Of a stretch of DNA of 64,000 nt, positions 35,351-42,692 are shown piece after piece. Source of the stretch: Desulfurobacterium indicum (GTDB lineage Bacteria > Aquificota > Aquificia > Desulfurobacteriales > Desulfurobacteriaceae); assembly GCF_001968985.1 (NCBI RefSeq), contig NZ_MOEN01000004.1, forward strand, positions 23,081 to 87,080, in the 5' to 3' direction. The notes beneath the pieces are model-generated. The model worked only from the letters and a program-made list of their open reading frames with translations, was not told the DNA's origin and did no database searches. The translations under genes and the position numbers were made by a program. Positions within the stretch are counted from its first letter, which is position 1; every line of letters starts with the position of its first letter.

Positions 35351-36247
35351 TCAAGTTTTTCTACGCAAGGAAAGATATATCCAGCCTGAAAGTGCTGTAA
35401 AACCTGACATACAAAGAATAAGAGTATGGAAATAGACAGCATAAGGAAGTGCTTTTTTAGCACTCATTCCTATAAGAGAAAATCCCCCTACCATTCCTGC
35501 TTCAAACGTTCCAAATCCTCCTACGCTATGAATAGGTAGAATCGTTGTAAATTCTGCAAATGTCGAAACAAAAATAGTTTTGAAGAAACCAAGTCCCAAA
35601 TGAGCAGCATTTAAAATAAACATAAAAGCCGTAAATTTCAAAATCCATATACAAATTGAAAATAGAAACATCAGCAATAATTTATCCGCACGGAAAAGCA
35701 CCGCCGATGCAACTATCAATTTTTCAAAAAACGGTATCCTCTCTTTAAAAAAACAAAGAAACTTATAAATCACAAAAAGCAAGATTACTATAAGCAAAAC
35801 AGCAAGTATGGGAAAAAATATCAACCTCTTATCAGAAAAAGAGACATAAAACAAAGATAACAGAAAGAGAACAGATAAAGACACCAGATCAAATATCCTT
35901 GCACCGAACAAAATAACCGAAGAACGAGTTATTTCTATGCCGTAAAGCTTCTTCAATATAAGAGGGAATGAGGTTTCTCCGGAACGAAAAGGCATAATAT
36001 TGTTAAAAAAAGTGTGAATCCCTATTACTGAAGCCATCTCTGAAAGAGGAATTTCATCGATATAAAGCTTGAGTCTTAAAGCTCTGAAAATGTAAACAAA
36101 AACATAAATAAACAGTGAAAAAGCAATATCTTTATAACTCAAATCCCTCAGCATATTGGAAATCTGAGAAAAAACATCATACCTATAAAGAACATACACA
36201 AAAAGTAAAAGGATTAAAACGGAAATTAAGAAATTACTCTTCTTCAC
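35351..36247 (-). CDS. Flippase-like (UPF0104/LPG synthase TM) membrane protein
   Basis: A 298-residue integral membrane protein with about eight helices and the UPF0104 marks FNNIMPFRSGETSFPLILK and the C-terminal PIHSVGGFGTFEAGMVGGF. The family includes the membrane part of lysylphosphatidylglycerol synthase and proteins that flip glycosylated lipids. With the GT2 and ArnT-like genes just upstream on the same strand it probably moves a lipid-linked sugar across the inner membrane or helps make it. It overlaps the GT2 gene by 14 bp. Confidence 0.8.
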   Translation of the reverse strand: MKKSNFLISVLILLLFVYVLYRYDVFSQISNMLRDLSYKDIAFSLFIYVFVYIFRALRLKLYIDEIPLSEMASVIGIHTFFNNIMPFRSGETSFPLILKKLYGIEITRSSVILFGARIFDLVSLSVLFLLSLFYVSFSDKRLIFFPILAVLLIVILLFVIYKFLCFFKERIPFFEKLIVASAVLFRADKLLLMFLFSICIWILKFTAFMFILNAAHLGLGFFKTIFVSTFAEFTTILPIHSVGGFGTFEAGMVGGFSLIGMSAKKALPYAVYFHTLILCMSGFTALSGWIYLSLRRKT

Positions 36248-37199
36248 TATTAATAACTCTCCTTATAACGTAAGGTTTCTTATTTTGAGACTCAAAATAG
36301 ATGCGCATCAATATCTCGCTGATAATACCTGTAGTTAACATCTGAAGCCCAGAGATTATGAACATAACCGATATAATAAGAAGCGGTCTGCCTCCTATAG
36401 AATGCCCCATAATCTTTATACCCATAAGGTAAGAAAAAAAGACAAGACCAATAAATAAAAGCGTTAAACCTATACCACCAAAAAAATGAATCGGTTTCTG
36501 CATATACTTTTTAACAAACCAGACATAAAATAGGTCAACAATTACCTTAAAAGTCCTTGAAATACCATATTTTGATTTTCCATACTTTCTTGGATGATGC
36601 TTTACAGGTATCTCTATGATTTTATCCGGAGAAGTAACAGTCGAAACAACTGCAGGTATAAACCTGTGCATCTCACCGTAAAGTCTTACCCGTTTTATAA
36701 CAGAACTTCTATAAGCCTTTAAAGAACAGCCATAATCGTGAATTTTTATACCTGTTAACCTTCCTATCAACCAGTTTGCTATCTTTGAAGGCAGTTTTCT
36801 TGAAATGGCAGCATCCTTACGATTTTTTCGCCATCCGCTTACAACATCATAACCTTCTTCTATCTTTTCAAGGAGCCTTGGTATGTCGTCAGGATCGTTC
36901 TGCAAATCTCCATCCATTGTAATAATCACATCACCGGTAGCCATATCCATACCTGCCATCATCGCAGGTGTCTGTCCAAAATTCCTGGCAAACTCAACAA
37001 CTTTCACTCTCTTATCCTTTGCGGCAATTGCCTCAAGCTTCTCAATGGTTTTATCCGTGCTACCGTCATCAACAAAAATTATTTCATAATCAAGAGAAAG
37101 AAATTCAACAACCTTTTTTATTCTCATGTAAAGCTCGTCAACATTATCTTCTTCATTGTAAAGTGGAACCACTATAGAAATTTTCTTAATATCCTTCAT
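36234..37199 (-). CDS. Polyprenyl-phosphate glycosyltransferase (GT2, DPM1/ArnC-like)
   Basis: A 321-residue family 2 transferase. The nucleotide-binding start is SIVVPLYNEEDNVDEL, followed by FVDDGSTDKT, the DxD region ITMDGDLQNDPDDIP and the acceptor motif SGWRKNRKD. Two C-terminal membrane helices (about 235-255 and 270-295) anchor it. It would load a sugar on undecaprenyl phosphate at the cytoplasmic face; the next enzyme upstream in the operon, of the ArnT family, would use it in the periplasm. It overlaps both neighbours by 14 bp. Confidence 0.88.
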   Translation of the reverse strand: MKDIKKISIVVPLYNEEDNVDELYMRIKKVVEFLSLDYEIIFVDDGSTDKTIEKLEAIAAKDKRVKVVEFARNFGQTPAMMAGMDMATGDVIITMDGDLQNDPDDIPRLLEKIEEGYDVVSGWRKNRKDAAISRKLPSKIANWLIGRLTGIKIHDYGCSLKAYRSSVIKRVRLYGEMHRFIPAVVSTVTSPDKIIEIPVKHHPRKYGKSKYGISRTFKVIVDLFYVWFVKKYMQKPIHFFGGIGLTLLFIGLVFFSYLMGIKIMGHSIGGRPLLIISVMFIISGLQMLTTGIISEILMRIYFESQNKKPYVIRRVINSEEE

Positions 37200-38745
37200 T
37201 TTTCTCTCCCGAAGTTATTATTACCAGTTTATGCTTTGTCAAAAGTTCTTGTTTAGTATCAAGCACTCTATACGGAACCTTTAAATTTTTAAGCCTATTC
37301 TCTCTCGTAACGATTAAAACATCCCTCTTCTTCAATACTTCGGAGGCTTTTTTAAAATCTATTTGCGGAATTTTACCCTCACCGTAATAATAAACAATTT
37401 CAGGACTTGTATAGGCAAGCGAATAAACAGAAATTTTCGGATGCTGAAGTTTCATCTCTCTCAATTCCTTTCCTATAAAAGGCTTGGCTCTATAAGGTTC
37501 AAGCGCAGGTAAAGTAATCCATTTAAACAGGATCATTGCAGATAAAAAACCAAAAACAAGCGGTTTGTAAGGTTCATTGCTCTTTAAAATAAAAAACACG
37601 GAAAAAGCGATAGGCAGAACCATAACCGCGGCAACAAGAGGCAATCCTTTCAGAATAAGCGCAGCAGGAACGGCAAGAATAAGAATAAACAACAAGAACG
37701 CCGTCAAGTAATAGGGCAGCTTCTCTTTATAATTCCTAACATAATAAGTAGTTAAAACGGCAAACGCCGGAAAAGACGGAAGCAAATAGTGGGCAAGCTT
37801 TGTATGAGCTATTTGAAAGAATCCACAAACCACGATAAACCAAACCGCCGAAAACATCAACAAATCGTCAACAAATATCTTCTTCCTGTCCTTCCAAAAT
37901 CTATAAATTGCAAATAAAAACACAACGGAAAAAGGAAGGAACATCCACGGATAATTGGCAAGATAATACCACCATTCAGTCGGATGACCTGGAATTTTTG
38001 ATGTAAACCTTTCTATATTATGGAAAATTATAAAATCCCTGAAGAAAAGATATCCATGCTTTTTCAAAATAGCCGCATACCAGGGAGCCACTATAACCGT
38101 AAAGAGGGTAAATCCCGAAAACCACGGAATCTCTTTAAAAGTTTTTATCAAATCACGGCGCAGAACAAGATAAACAACAGCAACAAGCCCGGGAAGACCA
38201 AGTCCTACTGGTCCCTTAGTTAATGTTGCAAATCCCGCAGCTGCAAAAGCAGCAAGATAACATCTTTTTTTCTTCTCATGATAAGCGTTGTAAAAAGCCA
38301 TCAAAGAAGCCGATATAAAAAAGGTTAAAACAATATCAGGCATCGCAGCGGAAGACATAACGATAAAGTCAAGCAGAGAAAGGAGTATGAGAGAAGACCA
38401 GAACGCGAATTCCTCATCTTTCCACTTCTTTATCCATAGATAAAGCATGAGCACCAGCGCCACACCGAAGAGAGAAACAAAAAGCCTACCACCAAATTCA
38501 TTTACACCGAAAAGTTTGTAACCTGCAACAATGAGCCAATAAACAAGGATTGGCTTATCAAAACGATACTCGTAATTATAGTAGGGAGTTATATAATCCT
38601 CGCTCTTTACCATTTCATGAGCAGCTTCAAGGTATTTGGGTTCATCTTTATCAAAAGCAGAGTAGAAACCGTTAGGCAGAACAAAAAGAGCAACTGACAG
38701 AAAAGCTAAAATCAAAAGTTTCTTATCTTTCAAAATTTTATTCAT
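37186..38745 (-). CDS. ArnT-like family 39 glycosyltransferase
   Basis: A 519-residue integral membrane transferase of the GT39/GT83 family. It has the N-terminal catalytic acidic motif FDKDEPKYLEAAHEM in the first periplasmic loop, FDKPILVYW, LTKGPVG and about twelve helices, then a small C-terminal periplasmic domain. Such enzymes move a sugar from polyprenyl phosphate to lipid A or protein. I chose ATG 38745 over the upstream GTG 38751 because GGAGAGG lies 6 bp before the ATG and would touch the GTG. It is the first gene of a three-gene envelope operon. Confidence 0.86.
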   Translation of the reverse strand: MNKILKDKKLLILAFLSVALFVLPNGFYSAFDKDEPKYLEAAHEMVKSEDYITPYYNYEYRFDKPILVYWLIVAGYKLFGVNEFGGRLFVSLFGVALVLMLYLWIKKWKDEEFAFWSSLILLSLLDFIVMSSAAMPDIVLTFFISASLMAFYNAYHEKKKRCYLAAFAAAGFATLTKGPVGLGLPGLVAVVYLVLRRDLIKTFKEIPWFSGFTLFTVIVAPWYAAILKKHGYLFFRDFIIFHNIERFTSKIPGHPTEWWYYLANYPWMFLPFSVVFLFAIYRFWKDRKKIFVDDLLMFSAVWFIVVCGFFQIAHTKLAHYLLPSFPAFAVLTTYYVRNYKEKLPYYLTAFLLFILILAVPAALILKGLPLVAAVMVLPIAFSVFFILKSNEPYKPLVFGFLSAMILFKWITLPALEPYRAKPFIGKELREMKLQHPKISVYSLAYTSPEIVYYYGEGKIPQIDFKKASEVLKKRDVLIVTRENRLKNLKVPYRVLDTKQELLTKHKLVIITSGEKNEGY

Positions 38746-38770
38746 GCACACCTCTCCGAAAACAAAAGGA

Positions 38771-38800
38771 CTGACGTAATTATAACCGAGATAGTATAAT
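38771..38800 (+). promoter_or_regulatory. promoter of zinc-ribbon/GT39 operon
   Basis: CTGACG (38771-38776), 18 bp, and a perfect TATAAT (38795-38800), 29 bp before the TTG start. Confidence 0.5.
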
Positions 38801-38828
38801 TCACTGGGAAATATTATGGAGGTTTGAA

Positions 38829-39098
38829 TTGAAATTCAAGAAGCTCTTCAAATGTTCACACTGCGGAAATGCTGGAGAATTTGAATATATAGGTTCACGA
38901 AACATCAACAAAAATGGAGAAGTTAAGGAAATAGTAGGAAACAAAGAGCTCTGGGTCAGTTACTACCGATGCCCAAACTGTAACATTATAGACATAGAGA
39001 TGCATCCTGCCGGCGAAAAGCCGGACATTCCAGAAGAATTCTTTAAAGAGGTGTTGATTAATGAAGAAGATAAAGAAAATACTACCACCGATAGATAA
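38829..39098 (+). CDS. Small zinc-ribbon protein
   Basis: An 89-residue hypothetical protein with two CxxC knuckles: FKCSHCGNAGEF at residues 8-19 and YRCPNCNII at about 46-54, forming a likely zinc ribbon, and an acidic tail. The function is unknown. The start is TTG 38829, 6 bp after GGAGG. The 3' end overlaps the next gene by 38 bp, so the two are translationally coupled. Confidence 0.7.
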   Translation: MKFKKLFKCSHCGNAGEFEYIGSRNINKNGEVKEIVGNKELWVSYYRCPNCNIIDIEMHPAGEKPDIPEEFFKEVLINEEDKENTTTDR

Positions 39099-40605
39099 AA
39101 AGACTTTAAATCTCTTCTTGATAATGCTGTTTTTAGCCGGAACGGTAAATATATGGTTGCTAACACTTCATCACGAAGAACCCAGAAGGGGTATTATCGC
39201 CCTCGAAATGTTATTCAGACACAACCTAATACAACCTACTGTTTTAATGGTTCCATATTTCAGGAAACCTCCACTGCACAACTGGATAACTATTCTATTT
39301 GCAGGTTTTAATACACACTGGATAAATGAATTTACTCTGAGATTTCCCTCTCTTGTAGCAACAGGATTAACCGCTTTTTTCTTATATAGCTTTGTCAAAA
39401 GAAAGCTCGATGAAAAAGTAGCCGTTCTATCATCAATAATTTTCATGACTACATGGACAGTTTTAATAGGATATTCAACAAAATGTGAACCAGACATGCT
39501 ATTTACACTCTTTACCTTTCTGTCAATAAGCACCTGGTATTACTTTTTCGACACGAATAAAAAATTGATTGCCTGGACTCTGGGGTATCTATTTGCATCT
39601 TTTAGCCTTCTGACAAAAGGACTACCTGGAATTCTCTTTTTCGTTCTCTCCTATGTCACCATTCTGTTTTCAAGAAATAAACTCAAAGAAATCCTTACAG
39701 CTCAACACCTGATAGGAATAATTGCAGGACTTGCACCTTTTTTTCTGTGGGTCATAGCAGTATCACCAGAAAAGGCGATATTAACTTTATGGCACGAAGC
39801 CGTAAGAAGAACTGCCGTTGATAATCCGTTAACAAAAACTCTAAAAGGTATTTTATTGTTTACTCCAAGATTCACTCTGGCCCTCTTCCCGTGGTCACTA
39901 TTTGCCATATATGAAGTTTTAAAGGATAGAAAAAAACTAAACTTTCTCCGAAATTCGTTTCTGAAAGAGATTACAGCCCTGATTGTTGTAAATTTAGTGG
40001 TTTATCTATTATCTCCGGGCACAAGAATGAGATACATAATCCCACTTATTCCTTTTATATCTATACTAATGGCAGAAATCTTAAAAGATAAAAAAATCAA
40101 TCCACAAAGGAGTATATCTAACATTCAATTCTTAATGGATATTCTGCTGTTCATGGGCATTATAGGAACGATATGGGCAACCTTACACACGGAAATTGCT
40201 CTTAACGCAACAATATTTTTCCTGATCGTTGCCTATTTCATCTACTTTTACGCAATGAAAAGAATAGATATAACCAGCTTCGTTCTCATAGCAGGATGTG
40301 CTCTATTCATGATAAGGGGATTTTACAGCGCCTATTTCATCTCTATTGCCCAATTTAAATATCCTAAATACAGAAAAGCAGCATGGGAAATAGCAAAAAT
40401 AACAAATGGAAAGGAACTTTCAACTTTAATTCCTGAATTAAAAATAGGATTTTACAGCGAAAAGTTTAGACAACAACCACTCCCTTTAAAGAAAAAGACA
40501 GAGCTTAAAAAAGGAGAATTTTTTATTACCGAAAAGCCTTTATACAAGAAACTAAAAACGTTTAAATTAGGCAACAAGGTTTTCTACTTATGCGAAAAAG
40601 AATAA
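39061..40605 (+). CDS. ArnT-like family 39 glycosyltransferase 2
   Basis: A 514-residue integral membrane protein of the same class as the one at 37186-38745 but diverged. It has the first-loop acidic motif HHEEPRRGIIALEM, FRKPPLHNW, FTLRFPSLVATGLTAFF and LTKGLPGILFF, with about eleven helices and a short C-terminal soluble part. It is a likely polyprenyl-phosphate sugar transferase acting on lipid A or protein in the periplasm. It starts with ATG 39061 inside the zinc-ribbon gene. The two GT39 genes are divergently arranged around 38750-38830. Confidence 0.85.
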   Translation: MKKIKKILPPIDKKTLNLFLIMLFLAGTVNIWLLTLHHEEPRRGIIALEMLFRHNLIQPTVLMVPYFRKPPLHNWITILFAGFNTHWINEFTLRFPSLVATGLTAFFLYSFVKRKLDEKVAVLSSIIFMTTWTVLIGYSTKCEPDMLFTLFTFLSISTWYYFFDTNKKLIAWTLGYLFASFSLLTKGLPGILFFVLSYVTILFSRNKLKEILTAQHLIGIIAGLAPFFLWVIAVSPEKAILTLWHEAVRRTAVDNPLTKTLKGILLFTPRFTLALFPWSLFAIYEVLKDRKKLNFLRNSFLKEITALIVVNLVVYLLSPGTRMRYIIPLIPFISILMAEILKDKKINPQRSISNIQFLMDILLFMGIIGTIWATLHTEIALNATIFFLIVAYFIYFYAMKRIDITSFVLIAGCALFMIRGFYSAYFISIAQFKYPKYRKAAWEIAKITNGKELSTLIPELKIGFYSEKFRQQPLPLKKKTELKKGEFFITEKPLYKKLKTFKLGNKVFYLCEKE

Positions 40606-40643
40606 ATTAAGAAAACTACAAATATTGAAAAGAGGTGCGAACA

Positions 40644-41672
40644 TTGAAAACCGCCACCTTGAGAATATTGAGATTTAATCCAGAAAAGGACAAGGAACCC
40701 TATTTCGAAGACTTTAACATCCCTACAAGTAAAGGAATGACAATTTTAGAAAGCCTAACATACATAAAGGAAAACTTAGACTCATCACTTACATTTCGAG
40801 CATTCTGCAGAAGCGGAATTTGTGGTTCCTGCGCTGTAAACATCAATGGGAAACCGTATCTTGCATGTAAAACACCAGTAGAAAAAATCATAGAGGAGTT
40901 TGCCTCTTCACTCATAATTATAGAACCGCTATCAAGGTTTAAGGTAATAAAAGATCTGGTTGTAGATACGGAAAACAAGAAAGAAACTATAAAAAGATTT
41001 AATCTCTGGCTTGAGGAAAAACAACCGCCTAAAGATTCCGAATTCCTTGTAAAACCCAACGAAGTCAGGCAGTATGAGAAAGAGACAGACTGTATTCTTT
41101 GCCTTATATGCTGCAGTGTATGCGAAGCTTTGAAAGAAAATGTTCCATTTTCGGGTCCGTTTGCGTTTGTTAGGACCTATAGATTTTTAGCAGATTCACG
41201 AGAAAAAGAAGAAACCAAAGAGAAAAGGCTGGAAATAGCACTCAACGCCTCCGTTTGGTCGTGTCTTCAGTGTCAAAAGTGCGTGGCTACATGTCCGAAA
41301 GACATAGCTCCCGCAGATGCCATACAAAAAGTCAGAAGAGCAATCGTCAGAAGCGGAAAGAAAGAATCCCCTGGCGCAAAGAAACTCTCCCACTATCTTA
41401 ACTGGATATATGCAACGGGACAAATCAACAGACTTTTTCTACCGGCAGATGTTTACAATAATGAAAAGGCTGTAAAAGAGTTTATAAAAACATGTAAGGA
41501 ACACGGCATCGAAGTATGGGAAATTCCTCATCTTCCCGACGGTTTTCTAGCACTGAGAGACCTGATAGTAAGAGCACTAGTAGAAGAAGGAGATGTAGAA
41601 GCAATAGATTTTAAGAAAATACGTAAAATAGACGAAAAAATAGAAGCACTCCTTAAAGGGGAAGAGAAGTGA
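40644..41672 (+). CDS. frdB: Fumarate reductase/succinate dehydrogenase iron-sulfur subunit
   Basis: A 342-residue subunit carrying electrons between quinone or another donor and the flavoprotein. C55, C60, C63 and C75 (CRSGICGSC and ACKT) bind the 2Fe-2S cluster; C-terminal CILCLICCSVCEAL and CLQCQKCVATCPKDIAP bind the other two clusters. About 100 extra C-terminal residues compared with E. coli FrdB are typical for enzymes paired with a CCG-domain subunit. I chose TTG 40644 over GTG 40635 because AGAGGTG lies 6 bp before it. It overlaps the next gene by 4 bp. No flavoprotein subunit is in the window. Confidence 0.88.
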   Translation: MKTATLRILRFNPEKDKEPYFEDFNIPTSKGMTILESLTYIKENLDSSLTFRAFCRSGICGSCAVNINGKPYLACKTPVEKIIEEFASSLIIIEPLSRFKVIKDLVVDTENKKETIKRFNLWLEEKQPPKDSEFLVKPNEVRQYEKETDCILCLICCSVCEALKENVPFSGPFAFVRTYRFLADSREKEETKEKRLEIALNASVWSCLQCQKCVATCPKDIAPADAIQKVRRAIVRSGKKESPGAKKLSHYLNWIYATGQINRLFLPADVYNNEKAVKEFIKTCKEHGIEVWEIPHLPDGFLALRDLIVRALVEEGDVEAIDFKKIRKIDEKIEALLKGEEK

Positions 41673-42493
41673 AAAAGATAGGATTTTACAGAGGTTGTTG
41701 CTTTCAGGGACTTGACTTTATTTTGTTTGAAGTTATAAAAAATGTTCTTAACAGGCTTGGTGTGGAACTTTCTGAAATCAGGAAAACAGTGTGTTGCGGT
41801 GGAAACGTTATTGATGAAGAGAGTAGATTTCTCTCTGTCCTAATCAACGGAAGGAACATTGCCGCTGCGGAAAAAGAAAACATTGACTTGCTGATCAGCT
41901 GTAACACCTGTTTCATGGTTATAAACAGAGCAAAAAAAATTCTCGACAAAAATGACGAAATAAGAGAAAAGGTTAACGAAACATTGAAAGAAGAAGAATT
42001 ATCCTATTCAGGCAACTCAAATTTATGGCATTTTCTCCCTTTTTTAACCAGAAAGATAGGACCAAATAAAATAAAAAAAGAGATAAAGAGAAAATTATTT
42101 GTCAAAATGGCCCCGTTCTACGGCTGCCACTTAAAATATCCAGAAAAAGCTGTTAAAAATGGTGAACTTGAAAGACTCATGAAAATATGCGGCGGCACTC
42201 CTGTTTCGTTTAAAGAGGCAGACACCTGTTGTGGATACCATGCAATATATACAGACAGAGCAACGGCTTTCAAAAAAATTGAAAAAATTGTCAGCAGCGC
42301 CAGAAATGCCGGAGCTGAAATTATAGTAACTCCCTGCCCTCTCTGTTTTAAGGCTTTTGACCTATATCAGGCAGAGACTAAGATTAAGGAAAAACTCCCT
42401 GTCCTCTTTCTACCTGAAATGGTAGCCTTAGCTTTTGGAATGGACGAAACAGAATCGGGAATAAAATACCACAAAACACCGGTAAAGATATGA
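41669..42493 (+). CDS. sdhE: CCG-domain subunit of type E succinate dehydrogenase/fumarate reductase
   Basis: A 274-residue protein with two complete CCG modules: RGCCFQGLDF, TVCCGGN and SCNTC in the first half, and YGCHLKYP, DTCCGYHA and TPCPLC in the second. The same module makes up heterodisulfide reductase HdrB. Following directly on frdB it is the SdhE-type subunit that replaces haem membrane anchors in type E enzymes. It has no membrane helix. Function in the reductive TCA cycle or fumarate respiration is inferred from context. The start is GTG 41669. Confidence 0.85.
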   Translation: MKKIGFYRGCCFQGLDFILFEVIKNVLNRLGVELSEIRKTVCCGGNVIDEESRFLSVLINGRNIAAAEKENIDLLISCNTCFMVINRAKKILDKNDEIREKVNETLKEEELSYSGNSNLWHFLPFLTRKIGPNKIKKEIKRKLFVKMAPFYGCHLKYPEKAVKNGELERLMKICGGTPVSFKEADTCCGYHAIYTDRATAFKKIEKIVSSARNAGAEIIVTPCPLCFKAFDLYQAETKIKEKLPVLFLPEMVALAFGMDETESGIKYHKTPVKI

Positions 42494-42495
42494 AA

Positions 42496-42516
42496 TCCCG
42501 CCTTTTAAGGGCGGGA
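42496..42516 (-). terminator. terminator of the 26-residue peptide gene
   Basis: TCCCGCC (42496-42502) pairs with GGCGGGA (42510-42516). On the minus strand it lies 4 bp after the peptide stop and is followed by TTTCATATCTTT. It may also end frdB-sdhE transcripts on the plus strand. Confidence 0.65.
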
Positions 42517-42520
42517 ACGG

Positions 42521-42601
42521 TTAATCCTTGATGGGACCAACTATAGCTATGAAAGCCACTAAAATTCCCCACGCCTTAGCAGCAAGAGCAAGAGCATCCA
42601 T
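42521..42601 (-). CDS. 26-residue single-helix membrane peptide
   Basis: A short gene: ATG 42601 to TAA 42521-42523. The peptide starts MDALALAAKAWGILV, continues with FIAIVG and ends PIKD, giving one hydrophobic helix of about 18 residues. The support is contextual: GGGGAGG lies 6 bp before the ATG, TTGACA-N17-TAAATT lies upstream, and a GC-rich hairpin follows the stop. I do not recognise a family; small subunits of respiratory complexes (CydX- or CcoQ-like) are this size, but nothing nearby indicates a partner. Confidence 0.6.
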   Translation of the reverse strand: MDALALAAKAWGILVAFIAIVGPIKD

Positions 42602-42633
42602 TTTGAACCTCCCCATCTTCTGGTATTAATTGT

Positions 42634-42662
42634 AATTTATCAGCTATTCTTATATATGTCAA
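42634..42662 (-). promoter_or_regulatory. promoter of the 26-residue peptide gene
   Basis: On the minus strand a perfect TTGACA (42657-42662) is 17 bp before TAAATT (42634-42639), 32 bp upstream of the ATG. Confidence 0.65.
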
Positions 42663-42692
42663 ATATTATAGTTGAAACGAAATCTAAAAAAT

